From: Actinostola sp. cb2023
Lineage: Eukaryota; Cnidaria; Anthozoa; Actiniaria; Actinostolidae
Direction of reading: 5' to 3'
Length of the DNA: 64,000 nt
Assembly (NCBI GenBank): GCA_033675265.1
Contig: JAUJYZ010000732.1
Span: 62,001 to 126,000 of the forward strand
Below the pieces are notes generated by a model. The model searched no databases and was not told the origin of the DNA. It worked only from the letters and a program-made list of their open reading frames with translations. Shown piece after piece: positions 37,001-47,489 of this stretch; positions within the stretch are counted from its first letter, which is position 1, and the number at the start of each line of letters is the position of its first letter. The position numbers and the translations under genes were made by a program.

Positions 37001-40000
37001 GTGTCTGAAGCCAAAATAGTTTTCGATTTTCTCCAAAACAAATAAATATTTTCCCAAACAAACTACACAGCGTTGATATTCAGACCAAGGGCTACTCATA
37101 TGCAAAGTTAGAGCGAATTCCATTTTTGTGATTTTTGCCACCATATTGGGTTTTTGTTTGATAATTGTACGGCCTTACACTTAAGCACGATGTGGACATT
37201 TAAAATATTGAAAGATTGGGCTAACTATATCGCAATAATCATACGGAGAACTTGGATGACTGCTGAATATCCGTACATCTACACTTCTTGTAGAACATGG
37301 AGAAACTCGTTTGTGATTTCATTTTGAACAGTAAGTGACTCGCTACGTTTCTTTAGTGCTTAGCATAGCCCGGGTTATGATCTGTATTTCTCATGTATCA
37401 GTATTCATGTATAAATCTAATAACTGTCGAGATTAAACTAAGATTGCATTAGAATATTTTTTGTATATATTTAAGTACACGTTATATATTAGAGTGCAAA
37501 TATTATCTCCGTGAAATAAGCGCCAATGACAACAATGATAAAGCATTTGGTGCTATTTATTAGTACTATTTAAAGGGGGACTAGTACGTAAATCGTTCAA
37601 AATTTGATTTAGCTGAAACTTCTCTTAAATAATCTCAAAGACCCATACAATCACTGGGTTTTTTTTCCTCAAAAATTCCAATGGGAAGTAATACAATTTT
37701 ATGGATCTTTAGAGGTGCCAGTGACGTCATTGACTCAACCCAAACTCAGCTCCATACATTTCTTTGTATTTTGTGATCAAAATATCTGAACGGTTTGTTC
37801 AGATAACAGCTCTGCACTGAAGAAAACTAGTCAAACAATCAATCCTAAGCACATACAAGGTAAGAAAACTCCTTCACACAAACGTTTAGCTTCCTAGAAA
37901 TAAAATAGTTCAAGACATTAAACATGAAGAAATGTATGGTGCGAAGCCGTGATGATTGGTTGGGTTGAGTCAGTGACGTCACTGGCACCTCTAAATATTC
38001 ATAAAAATGTATTACTTTCCATTGGAATTTTTGAGAAAAAAATGAACCAGTGATTGTATTGGTCTTTGAGAATATTTCAGTGAAGTTTCAGCTAAATCAA
38101 ACTTTGAACGATTTACGTACTAGTCCCCCTTTAAGTTAGTTAACTATTTCATGAATATAATATTTGCACTCTAGTATTCTCTAAGTTAGTCATTAGTATT
38201 CCCTATATAGAGAATACTAATAAGGCTTTGTAACAAAAGAAAACAAAGAGCTTTATTAGTATTCTCTATATAGAGAATACTAATGAGTCCATTGTTAAAG
38301 CTATATTACTACTTTATGAGATATAGAGCGCACAAATGCTGGGCGCTGATTGGTCGAGTGAGTATGACTATATTCTAACAATTAAAAACACACTCACACA
38401 TTCAACTAATTCCAAATTGAACTTCAACAGTATGACTACCTATACAAATTTTTCGTTAAAAGATGCATTGGTTTCAATTCATTTTGCTGTTATCTTTCAA
38501 TGAGGGTTTATCACGTAATTTCAAAACTCATTAGATAAAACAAAAGATCGCTTCACAAATTGCGAAGATATGAATGTTCAAAAATCGAAATTTTGTATGA
38601 AAACCTTTGTTGGAGGCGTTGCCTCCAAGCGTAAATTTCCAAAGGTTTTCATATAAAATTTCGATTTTTGAAAATTCATATCTTCGCAATTTGTGAAGCG
38701 ATCTTTTCCAAACTTAAGCTTCACAATTTTATTCATTTCAACGAGCTCTTTCCAGCTATGATAATCATTTTTTTGTCCTACGAGTTTTGAAATTACGTTA
38801 TAAACCCTCATTGATTTTCCGTAACGTCATTAGCGTGTAACCATTTTCCGTAACGTCATTAGCGTGTAACCATGATGGTAACACTTGCTAATAAACGCCC
38901 CGTGGAGGAAAGGTGGACTGTCGTAATGTATGACTTAGAGTTTTGTTAAACTTTGGACAATCTTCCGTGCTGACAAAGGTCTTTATAATTCTTCCTCCTA
39001 AACGTGCGGAAGAGATAGACCTCTTTATCGCGCATGCGTTAGGGTTGCCTAGCAACACTTTGTAATCAAGTCGCAAAAACAATGGATATCCTTCCTCTCC
39101 TACAGTATTTCTATCTGAAGTTCACCACTTGAAACACAGATTCAGAGAAAATAAAAGTTCATCTGGCTACAATTCTATAACATACGCATTCCCTTTTGTG
39201 GCGCTGTATCGTCCATCGCTGTTAACCCGGCAAATCTGTTTCTCGAAAGCCGTGGCGATCTTTAGTTCGGCGTCGGGTACATGACCTCACTCGTCACGGT
39301 GTGGACAACAACACGCTGGGACAACACGATGGCTTTCTGGGCATCAAAGTAACCTTGCATAGAAGCAAAAACTGACCAAATTTTAGAGTAAAACGATAGA
39401 AATCGAAGTGAAATTTGCAGATGGCATCCTGTTGCTTCGCTTTGCAAGCACATCGCATATGACAATAGTGCCAGTTCCGCATATCACACAAACGTAAGCC
39501 TTGGAAAACACAAAGTAAAAAGGATTGGGACCGAAATTATTCAAAAATATAATAAAATTTTGGAGGGATTTATCGCAATTTTATTGCTCCCAGCCAATCA
39601 GAATTGAGTTTTCTGTTTGATTTTCGCAGCTTTTCACATTTCGTGCGTTAGATGAGCCTACTTCTTACGCGGATCATTACGTAATCTCAGTAGAGTTCTC
39701 CCTCTTCCTCTGTTTCAGGAGGCAAAATTAGAGAGACTTCTACCAGCAGAGAAATTATGACAAGCCATGGGCGGTGAACTACCATAATAAATATAGCAAA
39801 GAAAGTGATTATTATTGTTCATACATTTGATTTCCTCGATTTTTTGGATTGTGATTTATCTCCATTTTCCTTTTCAACCACACGTCAGTGTGTAACTGAT
39901 ACTTAGTGCTGTTATATTCATAAGCTGCGACAATTAGTGCTGCTTGATCATCCATCTGTTACGGCAGATTTTGAATGGTAGTGAAATAATTGCTTCATAT

Positions 40001-40493
40001 GTAATCACTATGAAGGAAAATACTACCTTCCATCTAAATATCAACACAATAATTGCTTTAACACAAATGCAATAACCATTTGATTTGGGCAAATTAAGAT
40101 TTAAAACTTACAAAACCTTTTACTATTTTCTGACGAGGTTAAAATGTTGGCCTCAACGTGTTTTTATGGCTACTAAATAATGTAGAATTTTACCTTTTGG
40201 TCGTTGTTGTCTTTGATATAAAGACAATAAATGAGAATCTTGCCCGTGTAATAACATATGAACGGCACTATCACCAATGCAGCAATGGCCACTACACCTC
40301 CTCTTTGAACCACGTAAGGCAAGGCAAGTAGCCCTGTGCCTTCGACATCGCTGACCAGGTTGCACACCGACTGCCACATCGATGACTTCGGGACAACTTT
40401 ATCTGTATCCTTCGAATCGGCGATGTTTGCCTGTTCCTGCTCATCCTCTCTTGAACCAACCAAAGTGTAGTTTCCTTTTTCCAAGTTCGACAT
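31011..40493 (-). CDS. SLC32-type vesicular amino acid transporter (2 exons)
   Basis: The model is complement(join(31011..31997, 40194..40493)), 428 residues. Exon 1 (100 codons) ends AAG|GTAAAA and exon 2 begins at CAG|ATTCGT, phase 0. The protein starts with a hydrophilic tail (MSNLEKGNYTLVGSREDEQE). TM1 has GTGLLALPYVVQRGGV, then CYYTGKILIYCLY, which continues across the junction into IRIRSNYKDMGEASWPRYG. Further hydrophobic segments make about ten spans. FSYICHPVLPTVEANM and ITNSIPSGTVQIVVNSFLV match conserved parts of the vesicular inhibitory amino acid transporter (VGAT, SLC32A1) in the AAAP superfamily. The family exchanges GABA or glycine for protons across synaptic vesicle membranes. 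The substrate here is unknown, as cnidarians have several such paralogues. It is somewhat shorter than vertebrate VGAT. No stop or frameshift was seen, and the intron is 8.2 kb. Confidence 0.85.
32150..32530. repeat. Probable SINE or LINE-tail insertion
   Basis: The segment ends TTGTAAAGCGCATTGGAACG, AATGTGAAATGCGATATATA and AGAACGACCAT, with the last phrase duplicated, then CTATTCTATTCTATT. A CTATTCTATTCTA run also lies at the left edge (about 32142-32155). A tail of the form 'aaagcgc...gcgatatataagaa' plus a short repeat is common in invertebrate non-LTR retroposons. No coding part. Confidence 0.45.
32720..32880. repeat. Imperfect palindrome
   Basis: GTTAGAAAATAACGCGAGTA with CTTTATGGTATTTAGAG is matched by CTCTAAATTCCATAAAG and the GTTATTCTCTAAC region around a GC-rich centre. 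The outer phrase TTAGAATATAGTCATACTCA recurs inverted at about 38370. Confidence 0.6.
33168..33840. mobile_element. 673-bp TTAA-flanked MITE
   Basis: TTAA (33164-33167), then GGTGGTTCCAGCATAATGAA to the complement at 33840, then TTAA (33841-33844). The arms are over 250 bp each, so the element is nearly one long hairpin. Mirror-image 60-residue frames are not proteins. TTAA duplication is typical of piggyBac and Kolobok superfamilies; which one cannot be decided here. Confidence 0.85.
34785..34853. repeat. G-rich homopurine tract
   Basis: Runs of GGGGGG broken by single A residues extend over about 65 bp (GGGGAGGGGGGGAGG type). Such a tract can form G-quadruplexes. The 152- and 82-residue proline-rich frames across it are artefacts. 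Confidence 0.9.
35082..35140. mobile_element. pogo/Tigger-like terminal fragment
   Basis: CAGTGGAACTCGTTTAATAC, then GGACACC, and GTGTCCTTATTAACTCC a little downstream resemble terminal repeats of pogo/Tigger-type elements (CAGTGGAACC...). Only this end is seen. Confidence 0.45.
35150..35945. mobile_element. Second AAGTGGTTGGGATGCTCG MITE with two insertions
   Basis: Compared with the 302-bp copy at 6139-6440, this one has gained 35177-35515 and about 35607-35748. Inverted identity continues past the ends (CTCCCATATATA outside the left end and its complement outside the right), unlike the first copy. Confidence 0.75.
35177..35515. mobile_element. 339-bp MITE nested in the 35150-35945 copy
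   Basis: ACCTTATTATCACTTATTTT, then CGCGCGTC, is matched inverted by GACGCGCG and AAAATAAGTGATACTAAGGT. Inside, the phrase (T/A)CGCGAAATTAAAG occurs repeatedly in both orientations. No coding frame. Confidence 0.75.
36020..36260. repeat. Dispersed CAGGGTCCTAAA-type repeat
   Basis: Three offset copies of a (G)TCCTA(A/G)ACAGGGT phrase lead into TTTCAAACCCTCAGCGGCAC, then CCCTATACCCAAACATGGGT. It looks like a short dispersed repeat; the 96-residue frame across it has no recognisable features. Confidence 0.35.
37492..38171. mobile_element. 680-bp MITE with TA flanks
   Basis: TA, then GAGTGCAAATATTAT, is matched at the right by ATAATATTTGCACTC and TA. The next inward arms (GGGGGACTAGTACGTAAATC, GTTCAAA) are also inverted, over roughly 150 bp. 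The same GAGTGCAAA ends occur at 63808-63948. TA duplication fits mariner-like or other TA-targeting families. Confidence 0.75.
38173..38300. repeat. Palindrome abutting the TA-flanked MITE
   Basis: CATTAGTATTCCCTATATAG and AGAATACTAATAA are matched inverted by TTATTAGTATTCTCTATATA and GAGAATACTAATG. Confidence 0.7.
38501..38815. mobile_element. CAATGAGGGTTTATCA fold-back MITE, copy 2, with inner palindrome
   Basis: The ends match the 22144-22286 copy. An inner palindrome (GATCGCTTCACAAATTGCGA, GATATGAATG and complement, centre at GGCGTTGCCTCC) has been added in the left half, with a copy of the AGCTCTTTCCAGCTATGATA core left to its right. Confidence 0.75.
38870..40193. other. No further exon recognised in the transporter intron
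   Basis: Short minus-strand frames at 38888-39082 and 39262-39491 match nothing I know. TTTTCCGTAACGTCATTAGC with GTGTAACCAT is duplicated at 38815-38872. The region up to 40193 is the 5' part of the transporter's intron. Confidence 0.4.
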
Positions 40494-41592
40494 AGTTCCT
40501 GAACAGAGGTGCGATCACTATTTCTTTAGTTTTTTGGTTGCTAAGTGAAATTTAATAATAGCAGCAATACACGATTTCGATTACTAAAGATAAAAGTGCA
40601 ATCATAAAGCTGTTCTCTTCTTTATCGTATCACTACAGCATCTTTACTATTTGCTTGCAAGGTTCACATACAGATGGTCCTATTGCTTATAACGTCTCAC
40701 GTTATTCAATAACAACACAATAGGGGGCGTTACAATTCAAGTTATCTAAATCAAAGATTTTAATTGTCAGATAACAATGTTAATAATTTTGCGTCCCATC
40801 AGGCAGGTGGTGTTGTGAATTAATGAAATGGGTCTTCACACGAATACTTTTAAAAATCCTATCAAGTTTGCAATGCAGTGTTTACATGGCATAAATGATC
40901 GTTACAGCGAACAATATTCATCTTGTAATCCATATTTGTTATGTTTTATATGTTTTATATTTTTGCACGACATTCAAAAACTCACAATTTTACCAACCAC
41001 CGAGAAGCTAGCGAGACAACTGGGCAACACAGGTCGCAATACGTATAACCAGAAGTCCATAGACCGCTTTCATAAAGGCGTATTTTTAGCCGTTTGACAA
41101 TATGATACGTTTCTGCTACAAGTAAGATTCACTGTCATCGAAAACAGTACAAAGAAATAAACATTTTTGGAAAGTATTGTTGTTGTAGACAAAATTAAAT
41201 ATCATGTGACTTATGACAGATCAAAAATATAGAGTTTTGTGTGTATTTTTGCAGTGCGACTACACCAAGGCCACCCAAACTAATTTTGAATGAAATTTTC
41301 TAATCACATTTGTGACGCTGAATAACAGAATGATGTCGAATTCTAAAATTTAAACTGTTTCTCAATCAGGGCGCGCGATTTCTAATGAAACCGGACCAGA
41401 AAAAAATAATTTCTATAAAATAAGTTCTAACGCATACGCAATGTGGACACCAGTGGAGGGTCGGGTTACAGGTCAATTAGTCCACTACCCTCAAAGCATT
41501 CTCACGTGCTCTGACTTAGCAGCTTGTTTATTTATTTATTTTCCCTCGAAAATTGACTGATTCAGCACTTACAAAATGGATACCGTGGTGGA
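40494..41592. other. Upstream region of the SLC32-like gene; no other gene
   Basis: It holds the likely promoter and 5' leader of the minus-strand transporter. No TATA box stands out close to the start codon. The 89-residue plus-strand frame at 40828-41097 has no recognisable features. Confidence 0.4.
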
Positions 41593-42608
41593 CCTAGGAC
41601 AGAGATAAGGGGGGGGGGGGGGGGGGGGGGGGGTATTACAGTCTTCCCATCATGCACCGCGAACGAACTATATTATCAACCGTTTCGACCCCCAGCGAAG
41701 TCTCATTTCGATAAGATTTTGAAGAAGAAACATGGCGGACGAAGGGTGACGGTGGAGGAAGCGAGATCGTTTCGAAGGAAAGGTAATGTATTACGGACTT
41801 CCTTTACTTTCATTTTTGATCGTCTTGTTTGACAGTCATATTTTGCCGTAAAAGCTACAAGGGTAACCTATATTTTCGCTTAATATATGTGTTTTCGTTC
41901 GATAGTATCGACTTCCAACGAGAAGTAAACAACAACAGTGAATCAACCATGCCAACTTTAGTCTAGTGATCTGAAATCAAGCAGTCTATTATTTCTTCAC
42001 TGCATCGGATACAGAAGTCCTTCCCTTGGACTGTACACATTGGCCATGTCAGCTTCCTCATTGAATTAACGGTGATTAGTTTTATTTCCGAATACACGAA
42101 CATATAAGCTTATTAATGAATGAATATATGTATGCTTATTTAAAATACCTCGTATTTTTGAATCGTTGTAAATTGCTCATATGCAATAGATTCATTTCTT
42201 ACATTACTCATTAGCTGCATTAGCTGTAATTAACGCTAGGGGCCTAATAAATCAAAATAAAATAATGTATTGTCTAATAAGTCTTTTTAAATTCCCAATG
42301 TTTGTACATGTAAGCTTATTCAACATTTGTTTACAACCTATAGCTTGAACACCCTGTCCAAGTGATCTGCAAGTTTGATGTTGTGTTTGGCATGTCAGGT
42401 TAACTTTGTGTTCTAAAGCTCATTACACTGAAACAAATAGCAAACCACAAATGTCTTACAGTACCTAGAATTAGATAGTGTTTATTGTAACTGTTCAAGG
42501 TGGCCAAAACCTGGCTTGATTTTGATATAACCGAAGACCTCACAATAATTATTGTTTGTAGCACCAGATCCAGTTGTTGAAAATAAGTGTTGAAACAGAA
42601 CAATGCAT

Positions 42609-42757
42609 ACCCTGGTCTTAGAGGCACTGACCTACACTCTCCCTTACTGTACTTTTGAGCAGCGAGAAGCTTGTCAGCTTCACAGCTCGCTCGCCGCTTT
42701 GTGGTTCAAAAGTACAGTAAGGGAGAGTGTAGGTCAGTGCCTCTTGGGACCAGGGTA
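42609..42757. repeat. 149-bp near-perfect palindrome
   Basis: TACCCTGGTCTTAGAGGCAC and TGACCTACACTCTCCCTTAC are matched inverted to 42757. The loop is GC-rich (GCTTGTCAGCTTCACAGC). One small mismatch separates the arms. Confidence 0.8.
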
Positions 42758-42939
42758 AACAATGCAACGATTCCCTTAGTGAGTATTCAAGCTAAAGGGA
42801 TGTAGTTATCACCCTCCAATGCAAAAGGCATTGGCAATCATACAAGGGAACATTGCAGCAACTGAGAGGAACTTTATGTAAAAATATTTGAGCAACCTGT
42901 GAATGTTGAAGATGAAAATGCCCGATGTAACATATAAAC

Positions 42940-43325
42940 CTGTTGGGATAGATCACTTACTATTGCAGCACCAACACTCTGGAACAAGTAAGTTGCCAAG
43001 TTATATTAGAGCAGAAAAAGATTTTGAACGGTTCAAAACACTTCTTAAGACATATTTATTTCATGAAGCATATGTGATTTTTAGTTATTATTATTATTAT
43101 TAGGATATATTATTGTCTATATTATTAGGATATACTATCGTCTATATTATTAGGATATACACTATTGTCTATATTATTAGGTTATACTATTGTCTATATT
43201 ATTAGGGTATACTATTGTCTATATTATTATTATTATTGTATTTAGTATGTAATGTGCATTTGATCATATTCAAATGCTAATTTGTGCATAACAAATATTA
43301 AACATTATTATTAGTTATTATTATT
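42940..43325 (+). pseudogene. LINE 3'-end relic
   Basis: The plus strand reads DRSLTIAAPTLWNK, a 4-base insertion that gives a stop, then KLPSYIRAEKDFERFKTLLK and TYLFHEAY. The P-(T/L)LWN-LP-IR block followed by FK-LKT-LF is the usual last stretch of non-LTR retrotransposon ORF2. A 3' tail of TATTATTAGGATATAC repeats and (TTA)n follows. Confidence 0.75.
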
Positions 43326-43491
43326 AGTTATTATTATGTGAAAAGCAAGAAAATCACAGCTGCTCTACAAAATGATTAAATTGAATCAAAAACACTGTCA
43401 AAACAAATTTGCTTGGATAATGACAGTGCCAGGGAATTACAAAATACAAATATAATTTTTAGTACAATATAGTTGTACTAAAATTGTACTA

Positions 43492-43795
43492 ATGCGAAGC
43501 CACTACCAGGACAATACACTATTCTTCTCCACTGACATTGTCTTATTATATCTATTGTCCTTGGTTTATATATTATATTCAAATAGATATAATAATGCGA
43601 AGCCACTACCAGGACAATACACTATTCTTCTCCACTGACATTGTCTTATTATATCTATTGTCCTTGGTTTATATATTATATTCAAATAGATATAATAATG
43701 CGAAGCCACTACCAGGACAATACGCTATTCTTCTCCACTGACATTGTCTTATGATATCTATTGTCCTTGGTTTATATATTATATTCAAATTTCTT
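43492..43795. repeat. 103-bp tandem repeat, 3 copies
   Basis: The unit ATGCGAAGCCACTACCAGGA, with CAATACACTATTCTTCTCCA and TCTATTGTCCTTGGTTTATA, starts at 43492, 43595 and 43698. The copies are almost identical. Confidence 0.95.
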
Positions 43796-45102
43796 GCTTT
43801 ACTGTCATTCAATAAAGACTACCGCCTAGTAGTCGAAAGCTCAAATAAATCCTGATTATCAACCAGAGAGCGTCTATACTTCCAATATAATAGTTAGTAC
43901 AAAAAGTAAACCCATACTGGTAAATAGGTTCTTATTTGTAGGACAAAAACAAAATCTTGCTGTACTCGGGACATTTTATTATTGTCGGGAGCATTGGAAA
44001 TTACTAATACACAGTATAATATGCATGTTTAATGTTAATAAATTGATTGATTGTTGTTTTGATGTCCATAGGCATCCTCAGCGTCCTCTACAGACTTGAA
44101 CTTTCCTTTAATACAACTACTCACTGTCGGGTGGTACTTGCTAAAAATAAACAATAAATAACATCACATCACATAATTATAAATATTATTATTATTATAT
44201 AACTTGACAGCTTAATTGCTTGAAGTTACATGTTTTGTTTATTTTATTACCTGTTTTCCAAGTGTTGTTTGCTCGGATGGTTAATGTTTTTGAGTTGTAT
44301 AAGTTGCAGAGGTTTTTTTTTTAATAGTTGGGTGATGCAATGAAAGTTCAAGCAACAAACATACCCCCAAAAAGTTTCATTGATATTTATCATTCATTTT
44401 GTATGTTTTCAACTCAAGACTGACATCCCAGGGGTTATATTACTGCCATGTGACCAATACAAAACCAATACAAAACCTGAATATTTTGCACTTGTATCAC
44501 ATTTTTGTTTATTTTAAGCCTTGTACAAATATTATGTAATGTAATGCAAGCTTTTAAAGTAGTTCTTCACCTTGTGAGATAGACTAAAAGCATTAAATTA
44601 TGATTTTTTTGTGCGAATGTAAACCAAACAACTATACGTTCGGGCTCAAATCACATAAAATGTGAACGTTAAAAACGCTAAGTTCAACACTAAAAAAATC
44701 AAACTAAATGTGGGTACATTAGGGTACATTTCTACTTTTTAGAGAAATCATTTATTAAACTTGCTAAAATGCATAACATTTCTAAAAGTACTCCACAGTA
44801 GAAAATAGTTTTAGCCGCTTAACCTTCACGTGTCTCATGTAGCGAGGGAATCAAGAATAACACACCGTATTAAACGATTGTGTTCAACCATGACGTTTTT
44901 TTTGTCATGTTAATCAAATGTAGAGGCAATTTTAATCGTTAGACAAAGAGAAGAATAATGGAATAATAATTATGCGGACTTTCAACTCACAATGACTTCT
45001 TGAAGTTCGTTTAATCCATTGTTTTAGAGCATCGCCATTTCAGCCTTTCCGCATGTCCGCCATGTTGATTATTTTCAACTTCGCGCCAAAAACAGCAGCT
45101 AA
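43796..45102. other. AT-rich stretch without recognised genes
   Basis: This is the right half of the 41608-45147 element. No conserved frame, tandem array or long inverted pair apart from the element end. Confidence 0.4.
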
Positions 45103-45601
45103 GCATGATGGGAAGACTGTAAATCCCCCCCCCCCCCTCCCCCTTGGCAGAGATAGGAAAATACGGCCCGCTCAACGAACCAATCAAATTGAAGGATTCG
45201 GATAGCATGCGCTTGAAAAATATATTGCGCCCTGTCCCGCGATTAAAGTAGCGAATCGCTAACCTCCTATAGATTAGCGTAAACTATGTGTGTATTTCTC
45301 CTCAATAACACCGCAAGGGCACGTAATGTGTCTGTCGGGCGCCATTTTTGTTTGTTGTTGTTGACGCAATTTGTAACCAACCGTTGACTCGAATCGGATC
45401 GCGTCGAAATCGCTGGAAAATTGTGTCGTGCTTGCAATCGCACCGGCGATTTGTGATAGCTCCGACAAGCGTAAAGAATCTCCTAGGCTTAGGCTTTAAA
45501 CACGAGGACGCACTATAAAAGGGCATTGCTCCGCCCACAATTTTTGAATAATAATGAGTTTCAATATGGCGGACAATGGTTGAACATGACTGAACAATTA
45601 A

Positions 45602-46209
45602 GGTTATGCGATCGTGCAATTTTTTGTCGAACAATTTTGTTAAAATTTGGCACAAATATTGATTTTGAGTGCTAGAATAGAAAAATTAAATAAAAAATGG
45701 GGGTCACCGAATCCATTGAGAAGATATAATTTTTCAAAGATGGGGCATATGTTAACATAATATAATGAAAAACCCGAAATTTGTCATTTTATTGTGTTGA
45801 ACAATAAGTTTTCAAAGCCAAAATTTCAAAAACAATACAAATACCGTCTTTACGATCCTATTTCATTTTTTTATATGTTTTAGCTTTCGTAAATACCTAC
45901 TCAGGGCAAAATATCAGGGTAGGTCACCGCGTTAGATTTTTAGATATTCGCCGTTGAATATTAAAATGCATGATCCGCCATATTGAAAGAGCTCTACCAC
46001 AGGAAGCCCAACCAATGAAAAGTAGTTTGAAAATGAACACTTAAAAAAATAGCTCGAAGACCTGTCTTCATTTTTTGATATTTTCTAGCTTTAGTTGACC
46101 TAGACTTACAGTGGAAAAATCAGGATAGGTCACCGACTTAGATTTTTAGATAATCGCCGTTGAATATCATGCGTAGGAAAGATGCGCACGAATGCACGAT
46201 CGCATCACC
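45602..46209. mobile_element. 608-bp TTAA-flanked MITE
   Basis: TTAA (45598-45601), GGTTATGCGATCGTGCAATT to AATGCACGATCGCATCACC, TTAA (46210-46213). Inside is a direct repeat of about 45 bp (TAGGTCACCG-C/A-GTTAGATTTT, then TCGCCGTTGAATAT) at about 45920 and 46115. Confidence 0.8.
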
Positions 46210-46528
46210 TTAACGGAGTAAAATGATTTTCTTAAAAAAGTCACATCTCAACAGCAAAGTTAATGAAGAAATTGTAATTTTACGTCTATAACAGTTATAT
46301 TTTTCGCATTCGGTAATTATCTATACGATTTTCAGGTCCCGTCCACACGTATCGGGAGTAAGTACATTAGCACCAAAAAAGAAGGTCTTGGTACTCCTCA
46401 GACCTCATCCCCTGAAATAACTTGCTCCATTGTTCCAACAAACATTGAACATAATGTGATCTTTTTGCTGGATGCTTCCAAATTGAAGTCATGGGACGAT
46501 TGGAAAAGTGACGACATGCATGGGTTCA

Positions 46529-47489
46529 TAGCCTGCGTTGCATCCGAACAAACCCTCGTTAGTCCGTCTGCGTAACAGCGACCCATATCGTGTTCTGAGA
46601 CCCCCAACGGTCTTTCTGGATTTATAAAGTAGATGCTGATTGACTCGTGATGATGCTCGTTCTAACGCGAATTCTCATTGGCTCTTTAGCTCGACCTGCT
46701 CGAATTTCATTGTTCACGTGTTATTTGAAGTGCAAGTTCTATATAAAAGACTATTCTTCGAAAGTGGAAATGTAAACTTGCCAATGGGTGGTGGAAAATC
46801 TCTTATATTCCGATGTTTGCCGATAGGACATTCTCAATATGGAAGGCCTCGTGACAGTGCTTGTGACTTCTACTCTGTTACGGGAGACGTCTATGTTTCT
46901 TCAATTACAAGATCGGAAACACATACTCAGACTACACACATATAACGGCCGTCTGAAGTGTTTAAATGAAGAAGGAAGCAGATAAAGAGTTTGAAGTTCT
47001 AGACGGACGTTGCATTTTGCCTTTCCTTCGACTACAAAGAATAAAATTCGGTCTGTTGTAAGTTTATTTTACTAGTCTTAGGTGTCGAGGTGTGCGTCTG
47101 AGTCCCGGGGTCAGTTGAGTGAAGCAAGACACTTTCTTATCTACACACAAAACAGCCTTCTGAAACCAACGAATGTTAAATTTTCCTTTTCCTGAAACTA
47201 AAAACCTATTTAACTACTGTTGACAATCTGAAATATATATTAAAATTACGTACAATCCATCGATCAATTCAAATCACAACGGTTGGTCGACCGGTTCAAA
47301 ACATCCGGTACAAGAGACTGGATCGAGCTAAGGAGCCAATGAGAATTCGCGTTAGAACGAGCATCATCACGAGTCAATCAGCATCTACTTTATAAATCCA
47401 GAAAGACCGTTAGGGGTCTCAGAACACGATATGGGTCGCTGTTACGCAGACGGACTAAACGAGGGTTTGTTCGGATGCAACGCAGGCTA
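46529..47489. mobile_element. 961-bp Mutator-like element carrying a helicase fragment
   Basis: Ends TAGCCTGCGTTGCATCCGAA and its complement begin inverted arms of about 172 bp (to about 46700 and from 47318), differing at only a few sites. ATGGGTTCA occurs on both sides (46520-46528 and 47490-47498), an exact 9-bp target duplication. Long inverted ends plus a 9-bp duplication fit Mutator-like elements. No transposase is present. Just inside the left arm is a fragment of a RecQ-type helicase, so this has the structure of a Pack-MULE. Confidence 0.85.
46727..46870 (+). pseudogene. Captured RecQ-type helicase fragment (Walker A)
   Basis: The plus frame reads VLYKRLFFESGNVNLPMGGG, then KSLIFRCLPIGHSQYGRPRD and SA. 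LP-x-GxGKSLIF-CLP is the Walker A (motif I) region of RecQ-like DNA helicases. GGGKS keeps the ATP-binding lysine and serine. The family normally goes on to VVISPL (motif Ia), but here the text becomes CDFYSVTGDVYVSS and the similarity is lost. Upstream, the frame soon runs into the element's inverted arm. Only about 45 residues survive. Confidence 0.7.

Larger units (their letters stand above)
33845..37180. mobile_element. 3.3-kb TTAA-flanked fold-back element
   Basis: GTGTAAGGCCGTACAATTAT at the left and its complement at 37180 start arms of about 795 bp (to 34640 and from 36395). TTAA lies on each side (33841-33844 and 37181-37184), and the left TTAA is shared with the neighbouring MITE. 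The arms encode mirror frames of 82 residues. The 1.75-kb spacer has a G-rich run (34785-34850), a pogo-like end, and a MITE with two insertions, but no transposase. Confidence 0.8.
41608..45147. mobile_element. 3.5-kb element with homopolymer-rich inverted ends
   Basis: The left end is a run of about 25 G, then TATTACAGTCTTCCCATCATGC. The right end is GCATGATGGGAAGACTGTAA, then ATCCCCCC and more C with one T, CCTTGG. CAGAGATA stands directly outside both (41600-41607 and 45148-45155), an apparent 8-bp target duplication. The interior has a LINE relic, a 103-bp repeat and a palindrome, but no transposase. An 8-bp duplication suits hAT or P-like elements; the assignment is open. Confidence 0.6.

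Noticed and set aside
33875..37144. Pair of 82-residue proteins (MAKITKMEFALTLHI...)
   Set aside because: Mirror copies from the two arms of the 3.3-kb fold-back; similarity reflects the DNA palindrome, not selection on protein.
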